Source: Symsagittifera roscoffensis (taxonomy: Eukaryota > Xenacoelomorpha > Acoela > Convolutidae). From it: a DNA stretch of 64,000 bases. The notes under the pieces are model-generated. The model did not search any database. It was given only the letters and a program-made list of their open reading frames with translations, and was not told the origin of the DNA. Positions 44,994 to 57,890 of this stretch are shown here, one piece after another (position 1 is the stretch's first letter; every line of letters starts with the position of its first letter). The stretch spans positions 15,177,789 to 15,241,788 of the forward strand of contig NC_087062.1 of NCBI RefSeq assembly GCF_963678635.1. Direction: 5' to 3'. Position numbers and translations under genes: made by a program.

Positions 44994-45957
44994 CATCACT
45001 ACCTTTTAAAACAATTTCTATGACTCAATACCGTTTTAACCCAAAAAGAAAAAAAAACTTACTTAAAAGGGAATTTCGGTAAACATCAAAGAATTAAATG
45101 AGAGAAATTTTTGCCAATTAAAACCAGACAAATTCGCGCTACTTAATTCGCGTTTTGAACAGAACTGACCGTGCAAATGATTTCAATGAAACGTTTCAGA
45201 CCAAAATGAAATGGCCTTGCCAATAAGTTCAATGAATCATTCCAAAATGAACAAAAAAAAGCAATAGTTCAATGAACTTCAAAAGCCCGCAAATAATTAG
45301 ACGTCCTTTAACTAATATGGCCTACTTTTCTAGACAATTTCAGCTGGTATGGAAATTTAAAAAAGGTTTAACCAATGCCAAAAGCCTCAAAAATCAATAT
45401 TTTCTAGGATCATTCTCGAACTTAAACTTATGACTTGATCGCTTTGTCAGCTTTTTTTGAACTGTTGGCACATAAACGCAAAGCTAAATAGTATACCAGC
45501 CCGTAGTCCCAACCTAGCATCCCAAAAATGATTTCGATTGTCCTGGGAACAAATTGCTAAAGCACGAGTCAAGTTCTTGCGTTTAGTTACGTTTCCGGGA
45601 GTCTGCAAGGAAACGTCTTTTCAAAAAAAGCTGACACAATTTTCAGTAGGATTAACATTTAAATTCTAATAATACGAAACAATCAACAAAAACGATACAA
45701 AATTCACAATAGCTTAACACAAATTAGACATCGTTCTGAAAAAGTACAGATCAGTTTTGTCTTCGTAAACGGACATTATTTTTTTTACTCTTTCATTTAA
45801 TACTCGATATTCTTTCTTTTTTTTTGATTTTATGGCCACTCGATGCATCAAAAAAGTGAATTTTTGTACGGAAGCGTCTTTTTGCAGGCTGCGCACTACT
45901 ACCCATTCCACTAGTTTGGGTGGGCTCCGCTGAATTAAGGTCGAATCCCTAAATGCC

Positions 45958-46270
45958 ATCCCTCGGCAACATCTGTTGTTCGAGCAATCCCACTCACGGC
46001 CTTATCTCGCTGGTTCCAAAAGAAGGGAGGGAACAAAACTTCACGGATTGGCACCAAGCTTTTATATAAGTAGAGCCGAAGTACAGACACAACTTGTTTC
46101 AAAAGTTTCAAACCAAAATGAAACCCGAAATGCCATCCATCGGCAGCATTTGTTGTTCGAGCAATCCCACTCACGGCCACATCTCGCTGGTTCCGAAGGG
46201 AGGGAGGGAACAAAACTTCACGGATTGGCACCGAGCTTTTATATAAGTAGAGCCAAAGTACAGACAAAAC
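45958..46270. repeat. Two-copy direct repeat with TATATAA motif
   Basis: Two units of about 140-175 bp share TGTTGTTCGAGCAATCCCAC, CAAAACTTCACGGATTGGCA and GCTTTTATATAAGTAGAGCC. Each has a TATATAA on the + strand followed by a purine-rich stretch, reminiscent of a core promoter. It lies just beside the MULE remnant and may belong to the same element. Confidence 0.7.
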
Positions 46271-46441
46271 TCGTCAATTTTCTCAATTTTCTCGGGTTCT
46301 AAACAATTTCTGTCGCATACATTCTAAATTTCCTGAACGATCATGTCATAGGAATCGCCGATCTTTTCTTTCTTTTCGAATGCGAGGGATGGCGGCATTT
46401 CTGAAGCCTGCGCTAAATCGTGATTCGTTTCGACGGTGACT

Positions 46442-47086
46442 TTAACACCCAATTCTTTTTTTTTCAGGCCGAACGTAGGGTGTTAAATCAATTAACGCCT
46501 GCAAGAAGCGATTGTGGGTTTTTTTTCGGTTTTGTTAGGATGGAACGCGTAAATGCAAGCTGGCGCAATGCCAGATACACTAACATGAATTGAATATAGT
46601 TGATAGAACATTTTTAGAGTAATTTTAAAAGTTCCATCGGCTAACCAGAAAGTTGACTTCTCCAGATTTCTCAGCATTTCGGGGTCGCCGCACAAAATGA
46701 TTCGCTCATGATAATTTGATCCACTGTCATACCGGATAAAAATTTTCAAAGTTTCAGGTATCTCAAGAATTTGCGCAACGGGGATGGGCGGCATATTTAC
46801 ATCTAGCTGCTTACGAATGCGCGCAGCCGTTCGAATTAGTTTGTCTCTAAGTAGCCAAATCGTTTGAAACTGGCAAAACCGCACTGGCAACTGCAACAGT
46901 CGTGGTAAATCTCTCGCTGAGATCTTTTATATGCTCTATTACATTTCGGACCTCCAATGTTCCAGCTGAAGTGTCATGGTTATGCTCTCCACGCGTCTCG
47001 GTTAATACGTTATTTTCAGTAATGGCAGTTGCTCGACATTTATGTGTTTGATATTTGGAGCAAAACCCGTTTTCGGTGAGCTTCTT
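46442..47086 (-). pseudogene. MULE-type transposase remnant with FLYWCH-like zinc finger
   Basis: Reading 3' to 5' on the window, three pieces in different frames are seen. First, 47086-46847 carries FCSKYQTHKCRATAITENN and GEHNHD, matching the end of a FLYWCH-type C2H2 finger. Second, 46896-46495 carries FWLADGTFKITLKMFYQLYS and YAFHPNKTE, the MULE transposase domain with its first catalytic Asp (ADGTF). Third, after a run of eight A at 46524-46531 the match continues in another frame (KTHNRFLQALIDL). At least two frameshifts make it inactive. Upstream and downstream domains are missing. Confidence 0.82.
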
Positions 47087-47954
47087 TTATTGCTTGAAAT
47101 AAAATTAGTGGCTGAATACGATAAGAAATGGCTGGTTTTTAGATGAAACTGTGAATTCGAAAGAAGACTCAATCATAATGTGTTTATTGTGTTTGCGTTA
47201 GTTTATCACTTGAGTAAAGTATAAAGTGATTGTCAGAATGTGATTTTTGTCAGAGTTTTTACGTCAAATTGTTATGAATTAGCACAAGCAGCTTTTTTTA
47301 GTGATCATAATGGTTTAGCGAAAAGTCTAGTTGAAAATAAACTACAAACTTGTTGATAAGAGTCTTAAGTAATTTAGGAAGCCTCCTTTTAGCATGTATA
47401 ACTAAGATAAACCAAGTTATCATCATGGTGCGTGCGTTAATTGCAGGATGAACTTTGGTGTGATAAGTGTTAAGATAAGGAATTCATACAGCATTAGTTT
47501 TAAGAGTGAAATGACTAAGCGTTTAAGTGTACTGTAAAAAACTGGAGATACTGTGTTAAAGTGTACTGTGTTATATTGTTGTCGATTGAAATTGTTCAGT
47601 AGTGAAATGACTAAGTGTGATATTGTACGGTGATAAACTGTATGTTATTGAATTAAAGGACACGTATTGTATATAATGTTGATCCTTCTCAAACATTTTA
47701 TACACCATTGTTCGAATAGTTTGAAAGTGCGCCCATTTTTTTTCTCCGGGTATTTTTATTGGAGTTTAAAATATATATTGTTTTTTGAAAATACTGCAAA
47801 TTAAAACAAGGATTAAAGCAAGAAGCACACCACGTTCTTAAAAAAATAGAAAAATAGTTTTTTTTATACTTTTTGCAAATTAGTGTCATTTTTAGTGCGT
47901 GGTGTGATTAGAGAATTATACGATCCTGTAGAAAATTAGTAAGCTAGGTATGAG

Positions 47955-48217
47955 CAAGGGCGGATTTAGGAAGGGGGCAGGGGGTGGACAAACTACTCCC
48001 CTTAGGGATTTGACCCGAACAAACGCTAGCCGCGCGCGCCGAAAAAATGCTGTTTTGATCAAATTTTTCGGCCTATTTTTTCTTCAAAATTTTTAAAAAG
48101 TTTTTTTTTTCTGGAAAATCAATTTAGTCGATCTAAAAGAAATAAAGGTAAAACAAAATTTTCGAATTTTTTTGAAAATCCGCCCTCCCTCTCGAGAAAA
48201 TCTTAAATGCGCCCCTG
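47955..48217. mobile_element. hAT-type MITE with 8-bp target duplication
   Basis: Ends CAAGGGCGGATTTAGGA and TCTTAAATGCGCCCCTG form imperfect inverted repeats. Flanking octamers GGTATGAG (47947-47954) and GGCATGAG (48218-48225) differ at one base. Same family as 7073-7419 by ends and internal CGCGCGCCGAAAAA. Non-autonomous. Confidence 0.8.
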
Positions 48218-50640
48218 GGCATGAGCCATCAGATTTGTCTCCAAAATGAATTACAAACGAAAAAAAAACATTTTCGAAAAAAATATATATTTTTTTCTTT
48301 TGGAGCTTTTTTTAACTTTTTTTGTCAAAAAAGCGCCAAATGAAACATACAAAATAGTCTTTTGTATAGTAAAATTAGGTTTTTCAGCCTAAAAACTTTA
48401 AAAAAACAGTAAATTTTTATATAATGAGCGTGATTCGATTGCGTTACTCAAAATTAGACAAACTAAAAATTTTAATCTATTTTTTCTCAACACTGAGAAA
48501 GTTTTTTATATTTTTTAAAATGGTCAAATCGCCACCGAAAGGGCTTTAATATGATATATCACTCGGCCAATTCCGATCATTCTTTGTGGCACCTGCTGTT
48601 GCGTGGAAAACAATTTAAAAAAAGTAAAACACTCGAATACAAATTCTCCACATTTTTTTAATGGTCGGAACAATTGTTTATGTATTCATAAAATTTCTGA
48701 GAAACAAAAAGTTTTTTACTTGGACTTTACGACGCGAACGAAACTTACTCGTTTATATCAACACGACAAAGCGGTGAAAAAAATTCACTCAAAACATTAC
48801 TAATTTAATTAGGGCCAGCTGATATTGATCCAAACGATCTGTTAGAAAAAAATTATGTAGCTGAGTTCTTGAAATTCTGCTATAAGATAATTATGAAAAA
48901 AAAAACGTTCGGGATCTACTAAACAATTTCACCCTTTTCAACAAAAGAGGAGTGATTTTAATGTAGGTAATTTATTCAAAATTTCAACTAATTAGAAAGC
49001 TTCAAAATTAAAATTCTCATTAGAGCTCTAGCGCTAATTTAGTTGTATTTATAGGGTTAAGGATTCTCTAGTAGGTGCCATACAGATTATTAGATAGGTT
49101 TCTAAATCATTTTAAACTATTTGTTAGTTTTATCAGTTTTAGGGACTTTTCCTTTAATCGCCTATGAAAAAACAGCGCAATTTTTTAAATTAAACAATTT
49201 ATTCAAACTATGCGCTGAGGTTGTATTATATTCCAAGCTATCAGTTTTGAGAATTTAGTTTTCTGTTTTATACACGGGAATAAACGAAAAAAGCGCAAAA
49301 AAGGCGCAAACGATTTCAGTCTGATTAATACCGCCATTTTTGGTCAGACGCAGTTAATTTACTGTCAATGATAGAGGTAGCCATAAATTTACGGCTGCTC
49401 ATGTAGGCAAACAAAACTCCAATAATGAGATTCAAATGTAACTCTAACAATGAATTTTGAATCAAAACTCAATTGGGAGTCGTCAAAGTTATTTTTAATA
49501 AGATCATCGTTGCCAAAATGTCTTAAAATGCTTCAAAAAACAGAACGTTTAGGCATTTTTTTTATTTTTCATAGTTCTCCAAATCTCGGTTAAAAAGGAG
49601 GATACTATGATATCCGTTTCCTTGATCAAAGTTTGAAACTGCAAGTATTTTTTGAACTTTTTTTGCTTCATATAAATTCTTACTTCTGCCAAAAAAATAA
49701 GCAATCAAAGTATCATTCTTTTGCAAGTTATTAATGAGTTAGTAAGAATTACTCTGTTAGAAACAATTTTATTAAGTCAGGTTGAATTACACACATGTTT
49801 TTTCATGAAATAAGAGCAAAATTTGAAAGACGTTGCTGTTAAAGATGAAAATTTTTGTTCGGAGCGAAAAATGTTACATATAAAAATTTTTGAATGCATT
49901 TGTTTAAACCAGGAAATTCTCCCTCAAAGATTTTTATAAATACTTTGCAACAGTTCGCCATCAGCTATATTCGTTACAAAAGTACAATATGCAGGGCATT
50001 AATTGAGTCCAGCAAAGCGTAAAAAATGGCATTACTTTCAAGCTATTTCAGGCATAATAGATTTGACCCCTGACCTCACAAAGGGTCTATCATCAATTTT
50101 TATGAGCAACGTACGTCGAAAAAACACATTTTATTTGTTCAGTTTTTCAGAAAAGTGTCTAAAAACGTCATTTCGGACTGTAGTTTGTTTTTTGTTGGTA
50201 ACTGTACCTGTGGCGCAAAAAAAGTTGCCCTAAAGTGTCCTTATTTTGTTTTCAGAGAGCTTGGCAATTTAATTTGATGTAAAAATGCTCTTAAATTTCT
50301 CACCTTTCTCAAAAAAATCCTACACCGCTCCAGGAGATGTTATAGTTGAAGAACCAGTTGTCAAAAATAAAAAAAGCCAAAAACTATTATAAATCCGTGC
50401 TGTCTTATCTTAGTGCGGAGTTTTGAATAGGATGAATAATCCCATGTTAATAAGCCAAAAACGGCAAGTGATATATCTGGTCATTCAATGTATAAATTTC
50501 AGATAATTCCCTTCTTTCATGCGCAATCCGCTCCACACATTGATACGTTTGCATTTCAACCTGGAAGCTCTAAATCTGAATCTAAAAAAATTGCTCGTAT
50601 TAAATTCCCCGCAAAAGCAAAATCAAACTTAAAATGATAC
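48218..50640. other. Intergenic part of the DYRK intron, no gene seen
   Basis: AT-rich sequence between CAP1 and CAP2. Open frames at 48603-48803 and 50003-50233 are short and unsupported. Confidence 0.5.
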
Positions 50641-51033
50641 AAGACTGCTCGTATCAGGGCGAATCCTTGAATCTTCAGACTGTTCTTTAAAGTCTATGGA
50701 GAAGTGTCCGCTTTAGAAAAAATTCATGAACCATTCATTAAAAATTTAGCATCCAGCAAAGTATTAAATAGATTAAATAGCATACCTCAATTCAATTCGG
50801 AACTTTTTCTAAGATGGATTAAAGCTCCGCTAACGCGACAATAGCAGAAAATACATCGCGCGTTAATTATCTCAAATTGGCGATCTTTAAACCCCCATAA
50901 CTTTACAAAAAAGATCACAGAAGAAATGTCTTTTGTGCTCAGGGCAACAACATTTTTTGGCTAATAAAAATATTTCCGTCAGAAATGGCTAGTTAAAACT
51001 TCGAAATTTGTCTGCAGAAAAAATTACCCCGAA
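50641..51033 (-). repeat. Interspersed repeat, inverted copy
   Basis: Starts AAGACTGCTCGTATCAGGGC, reverse complement of the right end at 26900-26935, and carries the body in reverse (TCGCGCGTTAATTATCTCAA, AACCCCCATAACTTTAC). A further fragment with CTACTCGTATATCAGGGCAA begins at 51331. Confidence 0.6.
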
Positions 51034-51839
51034 TAAGTCGGCTATTTAGCTGGACGCTGGACTGATACGCCTGTCTTAATTTAATTTGGAATAGTTTTGA
51101 AACAATATTTGTGCCGTTTTCGAGTCAAGACTTATGGAAAACATAAACGAAACACGCTTTAATTCTGATAACTCCTCAAACATGCAAAGATATATACACT
51201 CTTTGCTTGTTGAACGCGCATTTACGCGCAATTATAATCGCAATTTGACAAAATTGAATCTTTTCAAACATCTAATGGTAAAAATCCGTCCGAGTTAGTT
51301 AAATAGTCAAAATTGATTTGAATAAAATATGACTACTCGTATATCAGGGCAAATTCCTGAATGTTTCGACTGCCCATTCGAAACATTCAGGGATGGGCAG
51401 TCGAGTTTTTGTTCCGACTTTCAAAGAGAACGGAATATTTATGCTTGGTGTGGTTTTTTATTCAGTCAACTTTGGCGACCAAAATCACAAATTAAAAAAA
51501 ATTCTGCTCCATTGAAAAAATCGACCCCCCCCCCCAAAACCAAGTTAAAAAAATTTTTCACTCGCAATCTTTTCTGCAAAGTTTTGAGAGTTTAAAAAAT
51601 GGCGTCATTTTTTAGAAAGTCGAAAAGTTGGAGCAATAAATCACAATAGTGAAAAATTGGATCAAGCAACTCAAAAGAATATTTTTGAGCAGTTCTAATA
51701 GCGAGTCACAGACTGTATCTTATCAAAGAATTACTATTCAAGACATCCATTTTTGACTGACAGACCCTAAAATGTTTCTAAGGCTGCCTTCGGCTCAAAC
51801 ATAAAAAATAGCCCGTGCCGCATAAATTTTGCTCAAATT

Positions 51840-51959
51840 AGAGTGTTTATACTGATTTGAGAAAGGTTCAAAAATCAATTTGGCCGACCTACAAAAAGGT
51901 TGACAAAATTTCGATTTTTTTTGTTGAATTTCCGTTCCCTCGAAAAAATTCCGCCCCTG
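51840..51959. mobile_element. Right end of a hAT-type MITE (fragment)
   Basis: TTTCCGTTCCCTCGAAAAAA and the end TTCCGCCCCTGG match the right portion of the 47955-48217 family. No clear left end was found. Confidence 0.45.
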
Positions 51960-52920
51960 GCTACTATCGATCATGTATTAAGATAGTCCAATAATGTACT
52001 ATTTCACCACATTCTAGGCTAGTTTTTCATTGGGCATAGTTTTTGTTCGAAAATCAAGACCAATATTTTGCGTCTAGAATTTAGATGTGGCAACACTATA
52101 GCAGCTGAAATTGGTCAGGTCTGTGGCAGAAATGTTGTTAGAGGTGAAGTCAGAGCTCATCCGCGCACACTTTTGCGGCCGTGGCAGCTAACTGAACAGT
52201 CACGATCTGACGATGTCAAAGTTAACAATTTGTCACCATGCCACTCGTCTCAATCTTAACGTGTTTATACTTTATCGGTTGCAGGACATCAAGCCGACGA
52301 GACTTCAAATCGAATCGTATAATAAGGGACTTCAAGCCAAACTTTCTCAAAAAGTAATGAAATATGGTTAATTTGAATACTGAAATTTTTGGCTTTTTCA
52401 TAACACCTAAGCCTCTAAATTTAAAACAGTTAAAACAGTTAAAACAATGTTGAAGGCGTTTTTTATGTTTATAATTTATTCATTTCAAAATCCGGCCGGA
52501 TGTAAATTACGGATGCTATTCTTAAGAGGTGCATTGCCATGAATAACGCTCATTATAGACTAAATTTGCCAATGTTTTTAAAATAAATTATCATTTTACA
52601 TATGAAAAACAGTGCTTTGAGGTGCTAGTAAAGCTTAAATTTTGTTTTGAAGTTCTTTCGGCTTGAATTTCCGTCGGCTTGTTGTCCTAGACCCTACTTT
52701 TTTGGTTTGCATGTTTGATACCTGATAGTCAAGCTATTGTCGGATGTTTAAAAGTTAGCTATGAACTCAATTGAATCACGTCTCAAGTTTGAATTGGAAT
52801 AAGTTCAAACAAAACTAATGGAATCAAATATTTTCGAAAAATCGGAATAAGTTCTAACAAAAAACTAAGAAAGCGCAGAGAAAACTATAACAACAAAAAG
52901 TCAAACATCAAGAAACGATT
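51960..52920. other. Upstream region of CAP2
   Basis: An open frame at 52068-52259 is more GC-rich than its surroundings and includes several CG dinucleotides, so a 5' untranslated exon or promoter of CAP2 is possible. Nothing in its peptide is recognised. A stretch rich in GAAATAAGTTC-like words precedes the CAP2 start. Confidence 0.35.
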
Positions 52921-53095
52921 ATGATGAATCGAAAATCATGGCCTATGAACATGGTCCGAACTCTGATTTTGGGGATCGTGTATTTGTTTTATGTCATACA
53001 AGGCGATGAGCAAATCAAAAAGGCATCTTTGGATGGACACAACAAGCACAGGAAAAATGCTGGCCTTGAAATATTTACATGGGATGACAATTTAG
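52921..53095 (+). CDS. CAP2 exon 1: signal peptide and first CAP helix
   Basis: Start ATGATG at 52921; the second Met is equally possible. Hydrophobic VRTLILGIVYLFYVIQG, then KKASLDGHNKHRKNAGLEIF. GC-type donor TTAG|GCAAGT at 53096, the same as in CAP1. Confidence 0.9.
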
Positions 53096-53652
53096 GCAAG
53101 TTTGAACAACTTCTGATTCACAAAATTTAATTGCAATGATAATTAAGATTTTAAGATTTTAAGATCATTCATCCACGAGGGATGGGACCAACATACGAGC
53201 TGTACAGCTCATCACGGCGAACCGCTGTTGTGCCCCTGCTTAAGAACTACATGCAATTTTTTTGGCACAATTTGATAAGAAAAACTGCTAAAAATGAGAT
53301 TTTGACTGTTTATAAACTAGCAAAACTATTCACATGTTTGCCCTATTTGTCCGAAAGTAACTCAAAATCAAATATTTTGCCAGGTTACGAACGTTCTTAA
53401 GAAAGGATGTGTTTGTAACATGGGTGTTGGGTATGGTTCCAATAATGATTCAGTGACTTCACAGCCTATTAACGGACTTTATAATTATTTTTTTTCACAC
53501 TAACTAAAAAGTTTCTGTGATGAAAATGATAATATCGTTTGTTTTTAACAAAAAACAGTAGCTTAGAACAAACAGAAATAGGGAAACAAGTACAAAAATA
53601 TAAAATTAGTGTCTACGGATGGTGTCTGGAATATTTGTTATCTGTTCTTCAG

Positions 53653-53727
53653 AAAATAGCGCCAAAAATTACTCGCAGAAGCTGGGCAATGAAGGACAAT
53701 GCAAGAAACTCACCCATTCTCAAAATC
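53653..53727 (+). CDS. CAP2 exon 2
   Basis: 75 bases: NSAKNYSQKLGNEGQCKKLT and HSQN. Acceptor CTGTTCTTCAG, donor AATC|GTATGT. Confidence 0.88.
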
Positions 53728-54012
53728 GTATGTGAAATCAAAAGCTCTTTATTGTACAACCATCATGTGTCACAAGTTATCCAATATTACAGTCTAGAGT
53801 TTTAAGCTTAAGAGTTTTTTTTTCTAATTCAGTTTTTTTACTTCAAAAAATTGAAAAGTGCACAAGGTAGGGTAGTTTTTATGAAATTGGGGCTTAAACT
53901 TTTTTCAGGGCAACAACCTGCTTAACAAAATCACTGAATTATTTGTGCTGCTGACATGCGCATCGTCTTGAAAATTTAAATTTAACTACTGGTTGATACT
54001 TTTGATTGGTAG

Positions 54013-54194
54013 GGGATAACGTGGGTGAAAACCTGTACATGACAAGCGAGGGTTCCAAAGGAGGTCCAGCTGTGGCAACAATTGGCTGTAATAAATGGTA
54101 CAAGGAGACTAAGTTCTACTCCTATCCTGGCAACAAAGACTATCAAAAGTGTGACAAGGGCAAAAAATTTTCCAAGTACGGACATCTCACACAG
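54013..54194 (+). CDS. CAP2 exon 3: CAP core
   Basis: 182 bases: DNVGENLYMTSEGSKGG, WYKETKFYSYPGNKDY, YGHLTQ. Acceptor TTGATTGGTAG, donor CAG|GTATTA. Confidence 0.92.
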
Positions 54195-56360
54195 GTATTA
54201 AATTAATTTCATGTTGCATTTGAAGAACGATTTTGACAATCCTTTTGTTTTTTAGTATGGCTCAGTCAGTTTCAAATTTTGTGGCCATCAACCGAGAGCA
54301 AAGTTTTGAGTGTACAGCAAGGTTGCGACAAAAAACTTGTCCAACAGTGCCGAAATTGAAAACCTTATTCAATAGTGCTAAAAATATTTGCTTACAAATT
54401 ATTACCAGCACCAGGTCAAACCAAAAGTTTTGCCACATGTTCCTAAATTTTTGCATTTTCTTGGCAAAAGATACGCTATAAAAGTTTTTTTTTGTTTCAA
54501 GCTGTTTTTTAAAAGAATTATCATCAGTTTTTCTTTTAAAAAAATGGTGAATAAACTAGCCTGGATAAACCTTAGCTCCAATTGGACTTAAAGCTAAAAA
54601 AGCTTTGCAGTTTTTTTCCATTATAAATGAGTAGAACTTGTATAGTATACTAGCTTTACTTGTCACCGCAAACAGTTTCGAAAATTGGCAGTTGCGAAAA
54701 TTTCAGCTAAAAAATTGGTCTGTTTTTTGCAAAGTTTTGAGGCTTTAATCAGAAGTTATAGCCAGAAACAAAAAAATGTATCAAATTTTTACCATTATAG
54801 AGACTGCAGTAATTTCAGAAAAAAGCAGAAACAGATAAAGCAATTATGGCTTTGAACGAATGTATGAATCAAACGATTTGAATGCTGAGCACTATTGGTG
54901 GATAAATTTTTGTATTATCTATTATCAGAAAAATCAAGATTTTTTTTTTTCAATTTTTGGCACTGTTGAAAAAATTTGAAGAAATCATAAATGGATCTTA
55001 GGTTAAAAAAATGGTTAAAAGTCAGCCAATCATAAACCAAAAAATCAAACAGCTAGTAACTTGTTTCAAACATATCACTGTAAAATAGAAACAAGTCGCG
55101 AAATATTTTCCAATATGTAAGTGGATTTCTGTTTAAAATTTGCGGTGAATTCATTGAACAAATACCTTCCCGCTTTGACAAATTTGAATTTTAAATCATT
55201 TTAAATCGATTTTTTTTACAAATAATATTCTGCTTACGATTTTTCTATTGTTAACTATTTACGATAATCCATTTAAATACGTAAATCAATTTAGAATGGG
55301 TTAAAATGTTTTTTACAATTGAGAAAAATAATGAATTTAAATCGATTCAAGTTAGATTTCGAAATGCAGTGAAAATGATCAAAAACTCAGCAGAACTGAT
55401 TTACCTTAACTACAGTTTTTGTTACGAAACTTGAGCAAGTCTCCATCAGAGCTAAAGAGAGCAATAGTCAATCGAGGAAAGTTTTTTACCCTAAACTATT
55501 ACGCTTAAAAGATTGTGCAATAAGTAAAATTGTGCAATATTTTTTCAAATAAGATTTTCAATTTCAACGTTCTATGATCAATTTTGTTTGGCAAATAACA
55601 TATAATTACTACACTCAAATTAGAATAATCATTTCAGTGCAAAATCATTTAGACATTAGTTATCATCACAGTTTAGTTTCAGGCCAAGTATCAAAAAGAA
55701 AAATCAGTCAAAGAGCAAATAAAAAAAAATTATTTCAACTATTTTGTTTTGTTCGATCATCTAGCAATTTGATTATAAACTGGGTAGAATCTGGATAAGA
55801 TAATTTTACAAAAAAAATTGTTAAAAATCGATTAAAATTTTTTTTTTGAATACTGAAATCCGTAAAAAAAAATGACACCAGTATGAATGACAAAAAAGGA
55901 TTTAAATTGATGTAGAATCGATAATATTGATTTTTAAGCTACATTTTTGTAAGAAACTAAATCGATTTGGAATCAATTCAAATCAATTTTGTCGGTATCT
56001 GCTACATTATTTTTTTCATAAAATCGATTGCAAACCGTTTTTTGTCACTGTGGTTTATAACGTAAATTTTATCAGCATTTTAGTTGTATCGCAGATTCCT
56101 GCAACAAGCAAGTGTTGCAAGTTGTTCTGGAATTCCTAAATTATACGCAGGTACCTCAAATGTAAGCGGGTTTCTCACAACTGCTATCTAGAACGTAATG
56201 AATACATGTTTTATTACGAACTTGGGAAACAGTTTTGGATTCAGCAAACTTTGTTCCGGATTTCCTAAATTTGGTGTAAGAAATTCTAATTGGTTACTGA
56301 TTTTTCAAAAATTGGTTAGTTTTTTTATTTGGCCTGCACTGTTTTGAAATTTCTGCTTAG
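54195..56360. other. CAP2 intron 3, no gene seen
   Basis: AT-rich intron. Words of the form AATCGATTNAAATC recur between 55190 and 56030, a weak dispersed repeat. The longer open frames are unsupported. Confidence 0.5.
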
Positions 56361-56542
56361 ATGATGTGGAAAGATAGTGTGAATCTTGGGTGTGGGGTTT
56401 ATATCTGCCCAGATAATAACTATGCAATCTATACATGTCACTACTCTCCCGCTGGGAACGTCAAAGGGGGAACCATGTTCAGGATCAACAATTTCAAGGA
56501 ATTGTGTCAGGCAGAGAAGAACACGTGGACCACGTGCAACAA
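56361..56542 (+). CDS. CAP2 exon 4: CAP core and signature 2
   Basis: 182 bases: MMWKDSVNLGCGVYICPD, TCHYSPAGN, then FKELCQAEKNTWTTCN. Acceptor TTTCTGCTTAG, donor AACAA|GTATGA, phase 2. Confidence 0.93.
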
Positions 56543-56769
56543 GTATGACTAAGTTTTTGAAAGTTTTTCCAATTTAAAAAAAAAAATGAAATTTTTTACA
56601 TCACTAAAGAGGATGATGTATTTGTTTAGCTATATCACCCATATGTTACCAAGTATACAATATCCACCCGTATAAGGATAATTCAACGATTAAGCATATG
56701 CATAGATTTGTAACTATTGTGCACATGCATAATGGAACCTGATCTAAACTATATTTTATGATTGGATAA

Positions 56770-57885
56770 ATTAGATATTTTACCACCAGATCATCCAATT
56801 CTCCAGATATTCCCCAAATCTCCCAAGAACTCGATAATTTTATCACCCTACAACAACAACTATTACACCCTAACACCCCCACTATAAATCAGATTTCTTC
56901 CACAATAGAATCCTCAAACCCACCTACCCCTACACCCTCTTCAGCTTATTCTGCATCATTAGCACAATCATCCATTTCCACCGAATCATCAAAAAGCACT
57001 AATAGAGCTTATCGCACTTTTAAAAGAAAATTCCCAAACCATCCATTCCCAACCAAACCAGGAACAGCCCGTGAATACATTAATCATCCACATCACACTA
57101 ACACGAAAGATTTTCTAGCAATCACCTTACCTTCATTTCCACAATATACTTTAAACACTCCTCATGACACTAACGACACACGTAGCTTTGTAGATGAACA
57201 TGTTTTAATGCCTACACTTCATTGGACATCATATTATCATTTTACTAATCCCCTTTGCCTACCATTATCTAATACTCATGACGATATAGAAAGAAATCAA
57301 GATATGCTATATCGACTCACCACACCACTAACACATAGACAATTTACTTATATAGGATATAAAAAATCACTAAAAACATTCACTGCACCCCGAGCTAACG
57401 AATTTACGCTAGAATATTACGATCATAACATCATACGAACTAACCAAGACCAATTTCTAGATGATGATCGCTTCGCTAATCCACAACTAACAGAAAAATT
57501 CTTCATCAAAACACCATATGTATTTACACTCAATATATTTGATCGAAAATTTGACCACATCATTTCTGAAGCACTAACCGACATGCAAGCTTACGAAAGT
57601 TTTAAAGAAAATTTTCAATTATTTTCACTAACCTTCCATTTCCTTGCACCACATGAACGCGATTTGCACTGCTCACACGACATTATGTTACGCACTAAAC
57701 AAACCCACACATATACATATTATCGCTTCATACAAAATCATTTGACCTACACACACCATCAAGACAACCACACCACCGTTTTCAGTTTCTTAACTCTAAA
57801 TACACTTCACCATTTTTTCTTAATTTCACATATTGCATCAAAGATACTAACCTTCACGGCATCCTCCGCAATTATGATCCCATAA
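56770..57885 (+). CDS. Long ORF in G-poor insertion, unrecognised
   Basis: Open for 371 codons from just after a TAA at 56767-56769. The first ATG in frame is at 57208, so the N-terminal 146 codons need an upstream exon or another start. The N-terminal part is Ser/Thr/Pro-rich (PPTPTPSSAYSAS) then basic (RAYRTFKRKF). The middle is Tyr/His/Phe-rich. Near 57700-57830 the coding frame appears to shift: another frame continues with YCIKDTNLHGILRNYDPITQ into the 57891-58217 ORF. No family recognised. Confidence 0.5.
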   Translation: MRYFTTRSSNSPDIPQISQELDNFITLQQQLLHPNTPTINQISSTIESSNPPTPTPSSAYSASLAQSSISTESSKSTNRAYRTFKRKFPNHPFPTKPGTAREYINHPHHTNTKDFLAITLPSFPQYTLNTPHDTNDTRSFVDEHVLMPTLHWTSYYHFTNPLCLPLSNTHDDIERNQDMLYRLTTPLTHRQFTYIGYKKSLKTFTAPRANEFTLEYYDHNIIRTNQDQFLDDDRFANPQLTEKFFIKTPYVFTLNIFDRKFDHIISEALTDMQAYESFKENFQLFSLTFHFLAPHERDLHCSHDIMLRTKQTHTYTYYRFIQNHLTYTHHQDNHTTVFSFLTLNTLHHFFLISHIASKILTFTASSAIMIP

Positions 57886-57890
57886 CCCAA

